Shown here: positions 51,906 through 64,000 of the stretch, one piece after another
How the letters are laid out: each line of letters opens with the position of its first letter
How positions within the stretch are numbered: the stretch's first letter is position 1
Assembly: GCA_009760855.2 (NCBI GenBank)
Contig: WPIO01000002.1
Coordinates: 906,001 to 970,000 of the forward strand
Source: Cristatella mucedo
Lineage: Eukaryota; Bryozoa; Phylactolaemata; Cristatellidae
Length of the DNA stretch: 64,000 nt
Reading direction: 5' to 3'
Notes under the pieces: model-generated
What the model was told of the DNA's origin: nothing
Database searches by the model: none
The model's input: only the letters and a program-made list of their open reading frames with translations
Translations under genes and position numbers: made by a program

Positions 51906-54515
51906 AGCCTCCGCTTTGTCCTAGCGAATGACGCTTTTGTGTGGTTGTGCGTTTTGAAATGTGCACGTCATCACTTTGGGCAGCAGAGCCATATTATAGT
52001 TTAGCACCCTAGTGGATCTGTGACTAACAGCATCCTGCAAACCATCGGCAGGGAGTTATCTGCGTGCTTTGGCTTTTAGTCTTAGCAAGATAACCGTGTG
52101 CTTTATTCTGCTTGCCTAAGCAAGTACTTAGTTTTTCATAAACTATTGGTTACTGCTTCTCTTTCTGCAAATTGTTTCAAAGGGCCTCAAAAATTAATTA
52201 TGATCTCTTAGAGCGCTATACACAAGAATTGTCACTATAATTATCTATGAGTGTAGATAAGGTTAAGCCAACGTAGTGCTATATATTTTCCCTTACAGAA
52301 GCAGCCCGTTACAGGGCTAAACCTTGGCCTTGCCAGTTCGAGTCAATCATTGGTAGGCTGCGGGGGGGGGGCATTCCGATTGCTTAATGGAACGACGTGC
52401 CCCTTCTAGTCGGTCCACGGGTGGCTGGGTGCTTTGTTCCTCCTATGCATATTCTCACGTCAAAATTGACACAGCCTACGGATGCATTCAGATTTCTGTA
52501 GAATCCTGCAAGAACCCATTGCAGAGCTGAAAATGTATGCTTCTGCACCGATGGCCATTTTGGCATTTGGGGTAACGACTTTTTTGGCTAGCTTCAGTCA
52601 TCCTTAGCTCCAGCATGGCTTCAGTTGTCATTGCCATGTTTTTTACTACTTAAAGATTCATCTCTGTGGTTCTTCTAGTCTTGAGAATAATGCTATCATG
52701 GATATAAATTATTTCTGAAGTGCTGAAGCCGTCAAGCTTGCTAAGAGCTACCCGTTCTGCTTCTGCAGCGAAGTTGGTCAACCGAATGCTGATACTCTCA
52801 TCTTAAGTAGTACACAGGTGCCTCCAAGGTTTATGAGATTACTGGAAAAGGAAAAACTCTGATGGCAAAGAAATCTCCCCAAAAAGGAGTCTCTCATAGG
52901 CAGCGCGCGATGCTAGTCCGAGTATCAATCCTCCATACAAAATAAAGTAGTTCTCTCCGCATTCAGGAGCAGGAGATGCATAATTATATTAGAAAATACC
53001 TTTCAAAGTAGAAAATGCGTTTTAAAACGAGCGTCTAATAAATTAGGGTGAACCTAGCTAAAATATCCCATCAATCGAATGTATTTGTCTTGCGCAGGGA
53101 AATTTCCCGGAAACCTAGCTTAGACTACTTTCCTTAGTCACCCAATTTGAAGGCACCAGTGTAGGTGACAAGCACCTAGAGATGCAAACGCACGATCAAT
53201 TTCTGCCTTAGCGGTAGCAAGTATCCGAGGTGTTGCATTTGGCAGCCTTAATAAAGGTATGCATTACTCGAGCGCTTAGGACTTTCATGCATTTGTATGC
53301 TACGATATCAAGAAACATTTGCAACTTGCTGCTATGAAAACGAGGAAGCAGTGTTGCCGTCATAAGCAGACTGACGGTCGAGATGACAGCTCCATAAAAA
53401 CGCTAGCTTTGAAGAAAAGAGTTGCTAGCTCCTCTCCTGCGAGAAGTGTTGCTAGGACACTTCAACTTACGACATGGCGTAACTTGGCATTCTGGTGAGG
53501 TTAGACCGATACCGTATACTCTTCAGGATTGCCCATCGTAAACGTTTACTTTCTAAAAAGCAAATATTTAGCTGTGTGTAATAGGCTAGCAACTGCACCC
53601 CTGACCTAGGCTGACTGTCGAATAGTCATGTTGATTGATGAATCAAAGTTTACCATTTTCAATACTGGTAGGAGAGCTATTGCAAGGCGGTGCATTAATT
53701 AAGTACACCAAAATTAGTACCTTCAGTAGTTGGTAAAGTTCGGTGATGGTGTGAAGCTGCTGCGCTGTAGCTAATATTAGAGCTTTATAGAATGGAAAAC
53801 ACTAAGAACCAGTAAAAATACTTCGATAAAAAATGTCAGTATTCCAAGTGCGACGGTAATGAGAGGGCTAGATTTATATGGCAAAAAGATAATAAACCAA
53901 TCACAATAAAATCTTGATAAAAATCTTTTGAAAACGGTCCAAATTATTCGTATCCTGTATTTCCATGGTCATGTAGGAGTACTAATCTGAACCACATCTA
54001 AAATCTTTGGGATACTTTGAAGAGAAGTATACCATTTTCAGCTAGTCTTATCGTCTTTGAGGCTCTAAGTCAACGCTGGCGAGAAATTGCTCCGAAATTA
54101 GGAGCGACGATTGTGTTTTACAAGCCAGCATGCACGTGAGAAGTTATTTGAAATCATGGTGGAGCATATTCCTGTAGGAATGTAACATTTTTATTTGCCA
54201 TTATGGTTGTATGTGCATGCAAAAAATTGCTTCCTGGATACAAGATAATTTAATCAAGAAAGCGCCAGACTTTTTCGTAAGTTTGGCCGGTCGCCTAAAC
54301 TCATGATTTACACGGATGTATAAATGATGAAATGCCAATTTGTTTGCACTTACAGAATTGCGGTAATTTGCTCGCACAGGCTGACTCAATATTACAACGC
54401 TTGAATTTCGTTAAATTTCTATTTACTCAATATTTACAGCCGTAATGACCACAACCTGGTACAAGGACTGATTATGTTGACGATAAGACCAACCAAAAGA
54501 AAATTAATGCTTACC

Positions 54516-54612
54516 GCTTACCCTGCCGCTTGTAGTGGGCTGAAGGATAGCCCAGTGCAGGACTCGATCCTTCAACCTAGTTCGTTAAGAGCGAGATCCT
54601 TACTCCTAGGCT
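54516..54612 (-). mobile_element. tRNA-derived SINE, partial
   Basis: Minus strand: AGCCTAGGAGTAAGGATCTC (A box), GGTTGAAGGATCGAGTCCTG (B box), CAGCCCACTACAAGCGGCAG body. Confidence 0.75.
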
Positions 54613-56305
54613 AAGAACTAAGTTAAACTAGCCTGGAAATACGAATTGAGAGGAGGAATTTTTTCTTGCCACTGAAAGACAAAACTCCTTGAAAGTTTGT
54701 TATAGTCTGAATTTCAGACATTGTACAGCTAAACGATTTCGATTTAAAGATTTATGTCAGGTACATCTCAAGCATGTGACATAAATTCATTTACGCCACG
54801 TAAATATTATGCTGATCTCGAATCAATAAGCTCCACCTTCACATGACTATTGAATGAACTAGCCTTAAGCCACTTCTAACAAATGATACAGATGAAAAGT
54901 TTTGGTGCTAAAGAGCTGGTTATGCCTGCTGCTAATGTTTATTAATTTTTTCAATTTATACTAGAAACCAATTAATTGTATTACAAAATATTGATTGCAA
55001 TAATTAATAAGGAATTTCAATTCTCCATAGCAAGTCAAAATATAATTTTGCCGTCGAATAGGGTTGTGAGTTCTATTTTTTATTAAAGCCGTTGTTCAAG
55101 TCTCTCAATTTCATAAATTTAGCCCTGTATCGTGCTATTTACTAAAATGATTCCGGAGCTCACGTTGAGCATTTGATTAAAGCCAAGAGTTCACACGTTT
55201 GTCAACATGGCCTGCTAGGCACCTAGCTAAGGTGCAGTCATAGTACCTGTCGCAGCATACCAACAGGTCCTCAAAGCACAATACATTGACTGACCGCCCG
55301 TTTTTCGCTTCAACAACTTCTGTGATTAAACGCTTTTTTCCAGCAGATCCAGGCCTTCTGAAATTCGTGTCAACAATGCTTCGAATAATCTTCGTTTACT
55401 GCGATAACAGATACCTATCACTTTCTTTTGTGGGCTAGTCTCTGCTTTCATTCAATATGTACTTGCTTCCTCAACTTGTATCTCATTGCAGCTATGCCTT
55501 TTAAAATAATATAATAAAAGGATTCACACTATATTGCTAGCGGTTTCGTTGTTCACCGTTAAGTATAAGCACATCGGCTGTAATGTTACTGAAGAAGGCG
55601 TACGACTAAATAGCATTTATTGAGTCCTTTTTATTTAGTTTCGGGCCTTGTGCAGACGTCTACAGTAGCAAATGTGCGTATAACGCGTCGGGCCTAAAAA
55701 GATAGTAGCTGACCACAACACAAGTTATGCTCAGTAACGAATACTTTCTGACCATGAGCACAGTTCGTTAAAAGCATGTTCAAAATACCAAAGCACTTGG
55801 TGTAACCGATTTTGGGTCGGCTGGCAACCATGAAATGTCCTTTAAATTTGTCTAGTTTGAAACTATGAAAAAAATACAGTGTCCGGCTGTAACCCTGGGA
55901 CATCAGCAAATTTGGTGCCAATTGAGGAGTACATACGTTAGTAACAAGCGTTCGCAGCCGCCAGATCTGTACCAACGCCAAGTTGCCGCTATATGGCTGA
56001 CCGGCTGACATGCTCATACTACCACCAAAGAGATCAGCCTATTCTTGACTGGTCGCATGTGACCCGCAGCAGTTTACACACGCACGTGAAAAAGTGCCGG
56101 TCAAACTGCTGGTTGATCTCACCCATCCGCGTCACACAAGACGTTGACCAAAAGTTAAGTCTGCGGCATAGACGAAAAAACTCTTTTACCGTGACTTTTT
56201 TGCGTGGCACCTGTAATCGCCTACATAGGGAAAAGGTGACTGGTCAATTTAAATTAGTATTTCACACTCGGTTAACATTGATCATTGGCTAATCTGGTGT
56301 CTCTT

Positions 56306-56445
56306 CGTATTAGGCCAGGGGTAAGGTGCTCGCTCTTGACGACAGGGGTCGTGGGTTCAAGTCCTGCAGTAAGCGATCTTGTATTGCCATCTTGCATTGT
56401 AAGTGGTGGGGAATGTTGTTGAGACTCTTCTGTCGATATTTAAAT
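56306..56445 (+). mobile_element. tRNA-derived SINE
   Basis: Head TAGGCCAGGGGTAAGGTGCT, B box GGTCGTGGGTTCAAGTCCTG, body GCGATCTTGTATTGCCATCT, end GAGACTCTTCTGTCG. Confidence 0.8.
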
Positions 56446-56514
56446 GAGGCTGTCTCAGCTGACCTTTTTAAGTCACCGAATGTAATAAGGCTCAAAAATT
56501 ATAAATTATATAAA

Positions 56515-56675
56515 GTAATTCATTTGTTTAGTGCCCTAAGAGAATTTAATCTGTATGCAGGCTCCTTAGCATATGACACGCGTCTTGAGCTCACGACGTT
56601 GGTAGTCAAATACATTCACCTTGCCCTCGGTCGCTAAAGGCGAGCGAGCACCTTAACCCCTGGGCTAAATCGGCT
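56515..56675 (-). mobile_element. tRNA-derived SINE with LINE-like 3' tail
   Basis: Minus strand: GCCCAGGGGTTAAGGTGCTC, GCTCGCC head, B-box region with GTCGTGAGCTCAAGACG, tail GCCTGCATACAGATTAAATT, CTCTTAGGGCAC. The tail resembles the LINE terminus. It faces the preceding SINE 70 bp away. Confidence 0.7.
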
Positions 56676-57569
56676 GACGCAATCATTCGACTAGCTTAGG
56701 AGTGGCAAAGCCACTAATAATTCTGTGCAATGTGTGCTGGCGGAGCCAGCTCTTTTGAGATAAGTCCCACAATTCCGAGCCGCTGCGACGATACGAGCCT
56801 GCGATGCGATGTTCAATCCGATGCGCAGCGTCGGATTGAAAACGGAACGAGCCGGGACTAGCGCTCACGAAGCGATCGAACTTCGCGCTACTCACTATTT
56901 CCCCGAGAATAAAAACAGTGTGATAGCTCTGATTTTTACCTCTCCTTACGGTGTGTACAAGCATAAAGAAAACTGTACGGCGTTCTGCATCTCTGCTAAT
57001 ATGTTCTTACAGGTAGTGGCCTCTGACACTTCGTTCCGCGCTCGTTCAACCAGACAGCACCTCGTTCAACCAGACAGCACCTTTTATTGAGCTTTGTTCG
57101 CAAGCGCACAATGTCTCTGCTCGTCTACTTCAGTTTTATCCTCTCACTTCTCACAAGATCTCACCGAAACGAGTACTCTTACTGGAAAAATTCCTCACCG
57201 TACTTAGGTCACCTGCCTCCATAACGAAGCGTAGCCCGAATAGACGGAGGGCCCGAACAACTGAAACCTAAACCCTGACCGGAGACTAAGACTCCGCTTC
57301 CACCTTTGCAAAGGCAGGAATACTGCGGATCCTAACTCCTGACCGGAGAACCAGGGCTTCGATTATAACTTTAGCAGAGGCAGATAAGTTGAGGGCTGCC
57401 GTTTCGCCAACGAAGACAATCCCTGCCGCCACTGCACCGGACACTAACTCTATCACACCGCGCCAAATCTTTACGCGGGAACTACGCGAGCATTCAAGCA
57501 AACATATAAACGCGAAATGCGCGCTGCAAGAGCTATGCGACCGGCGTCCACCGGATTCTCCTGGCGCTA
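56676..57569. other. no gene recognised; short tandem repeats
   Basis: Contains a perfect 20-bp tandem duplication (CTCGTTCAACCAGACAGCAC, 57041–57080), an inverted repeat CAATCCGA/TCGGATTG near 56813–56838, and two degenerate copies of a CTGACCGGAGA-containing unit at 57277–57360. No domain-bearing frame. Confidence 0.5.
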
Positions 57570-57570
57570 G

Positions 57571-57833
<263 letters not shown>

Positions 57834-57839
57834 TTCGAT

Positions 57840-58765
57840 CCCATCAATTGCTGGCGTGAACAGCCCGCCCACCTCTTTGGTTCTAAGAGAAACCAGTCCA
57901 GCAGCTGTCGGACGGCTGGCGGTGACGACGACGAAGACCTTGAGCGAGTGTCACCCTATTCTTAGCAGTATTAGGCCCAGCCAGCACCGTCAACCATTAC
58001 GGTGAGGAAGAGGAAGTACAACGGTCTCTTGACCAGCGGAAGAGCAAGCCCGTCCAGCTTGAGTGCAGAAAAGGTTGCCGACGATTATTTTTTGGGCTGA
58101 GTTATGACCGAGGTTGCCAGTCCATTCGACATCAATCAGCCGCTCCTGCGGATAGCAGGCCACTGGACGAAGGCGTTTTCCCGGAGAGCGTTTCCTGCGC
58201 GTGCTAAAATTGAGCCTGGCTGGCGCTGTGCTACCAACTGCCATGCTTAATTTAAGTTATAAAACAATCCTAAGACATTTTACGTTTGCTTAGGCCCACC
58301 ATTTTCAGCTGATTTCATATTTGACTTCACGATTTCCGTACGGAATTCGTCACCATCCTTGACGCAGTATGCCGTCATTTGCAACAGAAGTATGGAGCCG
58401 CTGCATCCAGTAGGGATAGCCCATTAGCTATGGTAATTCGTGGAAGGGAGAAATGCATTGAAAGGTAGGTGCAATTTCCCTTCTTTTGAGAGATTTCTAA
58501 GTGCCGCACAATCTTAAAGGTCGATAGGAGCAAGCTAGCAAAAAATCTAACGCAAAGCAAGCTCATTACATCGATTGAGACAGCAAAACCGTCACATCAT
58601 TGATTAGACTTCATAAAAAATAAAATCAGAAAATACAATTGCAGTAGCTCGTTTTGTCGTCTAGTACATCCAGGTGCAGTGTGTTCTGGTGAACTTTATC
58701 GATAACGCAATGACGGGCGTTCTTTATCGCTACATCGCATACGCAAAATTAATAGTATTGGGAAG
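57840..58765. other. no gene recognised
   Basis: Nothing nameable. Confidence 0.4.
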
Positions 58766-58833
58766 AAAATGACTGTTTCAGTTTACAATGGATAGATCGA
58801 AAATGACTGTTTCAGTTTACAATGGATAGATCG
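58766..58833. repeat. 34-bp perfect tandem duplication
   Basis: AAAATGACTGTTTCAGTTTA, CAATGGATAGATCG occurs twice without a gap. Confidence 0.97.
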
Positions 58834-58974
58834 TGGAGAGAAACATTCAGGGAAAAGTAGAATTGGAGAGCGTAAAAGAAAGAAGACGGAAGAGTAAATC
58901 CTAGTTTAGACGATGAGTCTTGCTTCCTATCTCCTACCCGAGTCTTACTTCGGTCTTACGTTTTGCTGGAGGTT

Positions 58975-59230
58975 TAGTAATAATAATAACACAATTAATA
59001 AAGCGCCCTCAGAGAATTCAATCTCTTTTTAGGCGCTTTACATTTGCTGCAAAGGAAACGCGATCGTATAGTTGGTGGCAGCATGTTCGATGAACAACAA
59101 GAATAAGCATGGTTAGAGATGACATGCACAGGGGGTCAGCATGCAAGTGTGGTTAGTGGCAACATGAAGTAGAGTCAGCACGCATAATGACGTAAAGGAC
59201 GAATCGCAGGGACCCACTAAATTCTGCGAT
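58975..59230 (-). mobile_element. LINE 3'UTR and tail only
   Basis: (TTA)n, then the terminal motif (GCGCCTAAAAAGAGATTGAA, TTCTCTGAGGGCGC on the minus strand) and the 3'UTR blocks GCATGCAAGTGTGGTTAGTG, GACGAATCGCAGGGAC seen at 2618–3200. No coding part. Confidence 0.85.
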
Positions 59231-60200
59231 AGATGTCAGTCTTATTCCAAGTATTGCTTCTTAATCACTTTGCCTATTGAGCGTTCATGAGAAAATTACT
59301 TTTTTTTAGTTGAAGTGGGCAATGCCCTTCCGTGACCCACATCCTAGCGAATTGGTGTGGATGATTTCGCCAGTCTAGTCATCCGCCCAGCCTTTCAAAG
59401 CCATGCAGTAGGCGTGGCCTGAACGGCGCCTATGATTGGTCACTTGCTTAGATTGGTGTGTCCGGTCGGAAGTAGAACCCGGTTTGGCAGTTGAGTCCTC
59501 GTCAAGTCTCCCCTAAGTCTTAGAACGCACAAAACTTATTTTTAACGCATACATCTAAGACTCCAATAGTTCGGAAGCAAGACTCACTGTCTAAAAGAGG
59601 CTTAAGAGGGAACACGGGCTCCGAAAGTCGAGCAGGGGGACAGTCCTAGCAGGGGGGATAACTTTGGCTCTAGATCGTGAATACTTGCATTGCCTACGAA
59701 TGATACTGAAAATGTTTTATTACTCTTTATAAAAAAAATCAAAGAAGAATAATTAATGCTAATATATTCATCACTACACTAAATATGCACAAATACTGTT
59801 CTAGCTCTTCATAGTTCAAGGTCACTTTCCGCGGATACGATGGACGTGAGAACGCCGCTGCCCAGCAACACTCAGGCTTTTACGTTAGCATGCTGACGCC
59901 GTAGTGGCGACGCCAAGTAAGAACGCTCATAGACCAAACAGCTAGGCTTGAACGATTAATTATCTGCTACTTGGAAGACCTAAGTGATGAAGCAACCTAT
60001 CCGCGACACTATCTAACCGTTTGCGAGGCCAGGTGGCTGACTACTCCTGCATGCTCCCAGTCATACTTGCCTATCCACGAGCTCGCAATAAAAGTCGACA
60101 GCTCGATAACTGAAATTATTCTCTTCCTTACTTTAGAGAATTTTCAATTGCACTGTATAAGTATCTATCTGTGCTCCAATGATGCAGTACATCCGGCAAA
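59231..60200. other. no gene recognised
   Basis: Includes CCAAT/ATTGG motifs near 59430 but no exon identified. It would contain the promoter or first exon of the 60.5-kb gene if these lie close. Confidence 0.3.
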
Positions 60201-60203
60201 GAG

Positions 60204-60240
<37 letters not shown>
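60201..60240. repeat. (GA)n microsatellite
   Basis: Pure GA after one GC interruption. Confidence 0.95.
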
Positions 60241-60242
<2 letters not shown>

Positions 60243-60514
60243 CTAAACACGACTTGTTTGCCATGAAGTTCCTTTTAAGTTTTGTGCTGGTTGATACTTT
60301 TGTAATTAGCATACCCATTAAGATTATCAATAAACCAGAAATAGCTTATATACTTTATAACTACTTCATCCACCTTCAAGAAGCGTCCTCAAATGTGCTG
60401 GGTGTTTGGCAATTTGAGCTAAAAATCACATTTTAGTCTCCAAAAAGCGAATGAATCATGCCTTTATCGACAAATATATACATGAATGTAAAAATTTCTT
60501 TTATTTGGTTGCAG

Positions 60515-60743
60515 CTTTTCGCCCTTTAGTCACTTCACTAATCGCTCAGTGGCCATCGACATCATGACTGCTCAAGAAGGGGCGGCTCCTGTTGAGCTCG
60601 ACAGCAGAATAGCAGCAATCATGATGGCTTTATCAAACAGCACTGGGAATGGTGCCCAAAAAGACGCAGCTTCTCAATCTCCAAAGGAATCAGCAGCAGT
60701 TGTGCCAACGACTTTAGAGCAGTACATGGAAATAGAAGGTTTG
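60515..60743 (+). CDS. probable first coding exon of an unidentified gene
   Basis: A pyrimidine-rich acceptor (TTTTATTTGGTTGCAG) is followed by about 49 nt of leader, an ATG at 60564 and 60 open codons to the consensus donor TTTG|GTAAGTC, ending in phase 0. The peptide starts MTAQEGAAPVELDSRIAAIM, has a Ser/Ala/Gln-rich middle (STGNGAQKDAASQSPKESAA) and ends TLEQYMEIEGL. I do not recognise the protein. Low complexity followed by an acidic helix fits a disordered N-terminus leading into a domain encoded further right. No following exon was identified up to 64000, which is filled with LINE sequence. Both splice signals and the preserved frame argue for a real exon. Confidence 0.6.
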
Positions 60744-61384
60744 GTAAGTCGTGCTTGTCACGGTTGGACACTCCCGTAAATCTAAATAATCGGCTAGTCT
60801 GCAGTAATGCGTGACATATTCTGAAAAGACTATTATTGTGACTTCACACTCCACGCTCGTCAGAGATCCGATCATTTTTACACAGCTAACTTTGAAACTG
60901 CTTCTTGAATGACATTGCATCGAATGTAAAGCATTGAAGAGAATACATATGTTATAAGTCTCTCGGATAATGCTTTTTGAGTGGATACAGAGCCAAGAAA
61001 GAAGCAGGGGCGTTTTTTGTTCCTTGCCTTCTCGGAAACATTCACTCTACCCATGATCACCGAGGCATCTAGCCCCGTAGAACCCACACCATAACCCTTT
61101 TCCTTCTTCGAATCATAGATCTGTTGCTATTGTACATAACTAACAGAATAATTTTTTTCTTAGCCCTGAGTCTTACCCATGCACTTTTCAAAAAAAAAAG
61201 TTGTCTGTAGGTCACTTATTAAGAAGACAGCACTAGAGCAGGATAACTTGAGCAAGTTCAGCGCAGTCTCACCACTGCCGTTCATATCAAAGACAATGGA
61301 ATGAGTAGTAGCTGACCAGCCGAATTCTTCTATCAAAATTTCAAACCTAGCAATCTCCACTCAGTTTTATACCAAATCACTTCA
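60744..61384. other. probable intron, nothing recognised
   Basis: Follows the 60.5-kb exon donor. No repeat or exon named. Confidence 0.35.
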
Positions 61385-63640
61385 CAGAGTCAACATTGCT
61401 TCGGCTGAAAAACCTCGGAATGGAGTCTTGAGTAGAGTCTCACTGCTTGTGTCCCTTGATCTTTCGGCAGCGTTTGATACTATTAATCACCAAATCGTCC
61501 TCAAGTGCCCCCATCTTGCCTAGGCATCACTAGCACTGCACTGCACTGGAGTTAAAAAAAATAATAATAATAGTATACTTGATAAAGCGCCCGCAGAGAA
61601 CTCAATCTCTATCTAGGCGTTTTACATTTGCTGCAAAGGAAATTCGATCGAATGGTGAGTAGTATCATGCTTGATAAACAACATGAATAAAATGTTTAGG
61701 GGTGACATGCACAGGGTCAGTATGAAAATGTGGTTAGTGGCAGCATGCAACAGTGTCAGCAAGCATAAGCACATAAAGGACGAACCACAGGGACCCGTTA
61801 AACGCTGTGATAAATATTTGCGTTTTAAAGTTCTTTTTAAATGTGGTCAAGGCAGGGGATGTCGTGACGGAAGTCGGGAGTGGGATCCAGGCTTTGGGAG
61901 CATGAAAACTAAAGGCACGGTCTCCAAAAGATTTGAGATTTGTACGAGGTATAGGCAAACAGTTAGATTCCGAAAAGCCGATGGTACGATGCTTAGCCTG
62001 GTGGGGGAGTAGAGGTGATAGGTTGGCTGGAGTCAAATAATGAAGGGACCTAAAAGTGAGCGACAAAACCCTGTAGTCGATCCGTTTCTTGACTGGTAGC
62101 CACTGAAGGTCGGCGAGAAGTGGTGTGATGAGGCAACTGCGACGGTCATGACAGACAAGCGTAACTGCCGAGTTTTGCACCAGCTGTGATTGAGCGCCTG
62201 ATTGCACGCGCAGGTAGGACAGCAAGCAGTGAGTTGCAGAAGTCAAGACGGGATGTCGCATGTCGCATGTTGCATAAACCAACTTAGATGTGGTATCCTT
62301 ATCTAAGCAAGCCCGAATTTTAGCAACGTTCTGTTGCTGAAAGTAGGCAGACTTGATTGTGGGTAGGCCCTATGTCAGTAACAGACTCCAGAGCAGTGGG
62401 CAACAACAATGCAAAAAGCCTCATAAGTACATGGGTGGCCCCCAGAGTTCTGTGTTTGGTCCAATTCTTTTTGCAATTTATTTTATCGCTCTTGGTAATG
62501 CAATCTCCAAGCACTATCTAGACTTTGATTGTCAAGCAAATAGCACACAGCTTTACCTGTGATTTGATCCTTACCAGCACGTCAAACTCTCTCTCTCTTT
62601 TTCTCTTAACTCTCGTGCTGAATGTTTTGCTGACATTTGCATTTGCATGGAAGCAAACTTTCTCAAACTGAATGTCGATAAAACTAACTTATTAGCTTTG
62701 GGCAAACCTAGAGTGTCGGTAAAACCAACTTATTTGTTTTGGGCAAACCTAGAGTGACTCGGAAATTTGAAAACGTGTCCCTCAATATGGGCTCCTCCAG
62801 CATAGCTTCTGTAGCCTTAGCCTGCTATATGGGTGTCTTGCTTTAAAGTGACCTCTCAATAGACGACCATATTAGCTCAGCGGTCAAGTCTATCTACTTT
62901 AAGCTACGTTCCTTAGTCACAATTCTGCCCTCCTTAGGCAGAGATACCACATCCCGATTAGTTCATGCAGCTGTTGCAAGTCGTTTCGGATCACGCGTCA
63001 CGGCATCTCTAACGCACTAGTTGCAAGTCGTCCAGCATGTGCAATAAGGTGCTCACCGTTGGTGCAGAACTCTGTAACTCGGCTTGTTTTGTGAGCATCG
63101 CATTTGCCACGTCACACCACTTCTCGCCGACCTGCTCTGGCTCCCCATCAAGCAGCGCATCGACTTCAAGATTTTGCCACTCACTTTTAGGTCTGTCCTT
63201 CTGTTGCTCCAACCTACCTACCTACCTATCAGAATACTTCCCAATCAGACAAGGCATCTTACCACTCACTCTTCTGACTCAAGTCGTTTGGCTGTGCCTC
63301 GAAACAGCCTCGAATCGTTTGGAGACCGTGCTATGGGTTCGTATGCTCCCAAAGCATGGAACTCTTATTCGGACTGGCATCACAACATCCCCTGGCAGAA
63401 CGATATTTATAAAAAGCAAACAATGCACCTGTTCCTCACAGCATTTGTGTGAATTATCCTTTGAATGCTTATTCGTTCTGACACTGTGGTTTTTACTATT
63501 AACCATATAATGCGTGTCAACGCTGTGCATGTAACCACTAATCGTATGTTCATGCTTCCTTTACATCTTATGTAAAATGCCTAGAAAGAGGTAAGTTATC
63601 TGACGGCACTGTATAAATATATTATTGTTTTATTATTAGC
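61385..63640 (+). mobile_element. LINE (L2/CR1-like) split by a nested minus-strand LINE
   Basis: The left arm to about 61555 encodes RT motif A (LDLSAAFDTINHQIVLK). The right arm from about 62395 carries damaged motif B (GGPQSSVFGPILFAIYF), motif C region (LDFDCQANSTQLYL) and the C-terminus (LLWLPIKQRIDFKILPL, FGDRAMGSYAPKAWNS). The tail CCTAGAAAGAGGTAAGTTAT is near 63580 and ends ATTATT. A 40-bp duplication sits at 62676–62756. Confidence 0.85.
61555..62350 (-). mobile_element. nested LINE insertion (L2/CR1-like)
   Basis: (TTA)n and the family tail lie at 61560–61625. On the minus strand 62282–61734 is open for 182 codons with LLADLQWLPVKKRIDYRVL, SLTFRSLHYLTPANL, FGDRAFSFHAPKAWIPLP, FKTQIFITAF. 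Best preserved copy in the window, so probably among the youngest insertions. Confidence 0.88.
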
Positions 63641-64000
63641 TATTCCATATTTTGTGTCACTTCTTGCAATGACTGTGCCATGTGCTGCATCTACAATCTG
63701 AAAAATTCAGATGGAATTGATTAATTTTAAAAGGACATCTCAGGATGAATTTGGCACTAACGATAGCATTGTCCAGATAAGTTGACGATTATTACTAGCC
63801 CAGACCATGGATTGTTATGTTCAAGATCACATTCACCGATCTATGAGCTTTTAAATGTTCCTTCTCTGAAGTTTCGTATCTACGAAACTGCTCATGCTCA
63901 GCTAGCGCATGCCGTACTTGGTGGCAATCAGTGTCTCAAAAATACTGATTTAACCTATTAACCATCAAGTAAGTTACAGACAATGTGCATCAAAACATGT
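63641..64000. other. no gene recognised; right edge
   Basis: AT-rich, nothing nameable. Confidence 0.4.

Larger units (their letters stand above)
50790..56300. other. gene-poor AT-rich region
   Basis: 5.5 kb with few open frames over 60 codons. Only a LINE remnant near 51.8 kb and a SINE at 54.5 kb are recognised. Confidence 0.5.

Noticed and set aside
52297-52365. tRNA-like segment with GCAGCC/GGCTGC ends and AGTTCGAGTC
   Set aside because: Too short for a tRNA and arms do not fold; at best a SINE scrap.

Overview
This is animal nuclear DNA, not bacterial. Genes are split by GT–AG introns. The window is full of dinucleotide microsatellites, truncated non-LTR retrotransposons, tRNA-derived SINEs and LTR-retrotransposon debris. 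The best-supported genes encode Ral small GTPases (Ras superfamily), a family of animals and their close relatives. The phylum cannot be fixed from this sequence; an invertebrate is an inference.

The main feature is a head-to-tail array of three Ral-type genes, all on the minus strand. The rightmost, ral (coding exons from 37315 down to 26181), is a conventional 204-residue Ral with intact G motifs and a CTIL prenylation box. Next is ral-B (14752 to 8615), then ral-C (3433 to 1782). All three share intron positions and phases: phase 0 after the first Asp-Glu, phase 2 inside an Arg codon, phase 0 after the SAKT helix. Intron 2 is short in each. ral-B and ral-C are open and correctly spliceable but strongly diverged. 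ral-B has Ser at Ras position 12, DAASR in place of DTAGQ, SKAD in place of NKAD, and no CAAX cysteine. ral-C has two cysteines at Ras positions 12 and 13 but normal DTAGQ and NKAD boxes. Both replace the usual Ral N-terminus with a shared basic segment starting Cys-Phe-Pro, spliced from an upstream exon that was not found. The last exon of ral-C was not found with confidence.

Layout: 1–3.5 kb is ral-C with a CCAAT-box cluster and a LINE insertion. 3.5–8.6 kb is a CpG-rich patch and LINE debris. 8.6–14.8 kb is ral-B, with SINEs, (TA)/(GT) tracts and a 700-bp TC/TATC tract in its introns. 15–26 kb is CpG-rich sequence, an LTR copy and largely featureless DNA. 26–37.3 kb is ral, whose 6.8-kb first intron holds LINEs, a SINE and GA/TC tracts. 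38–40.2 kb is CpG-rich, with tandem repeats carrying octamer motifs, and is the likely promoter and untranslated first exon of ral. 41–50.8 kb is repeats, ending in a decayed Gypsy-like element. 50.8–60.5 kb is gene-poor. A probable first coding exon of an unidentified plus-strand gene lies at 60515–60743. Nested LINEs fill 61.4–63.6 kb.

If the three Ral proteins are expressed, ral should be the membrane-anchored switch. ral-C looks hydrolysis-impaired, and ral-B looks like an unprenylated, possibly locked or non-cycling relative. These functional statements are inference from known Ras/Ral mutants.
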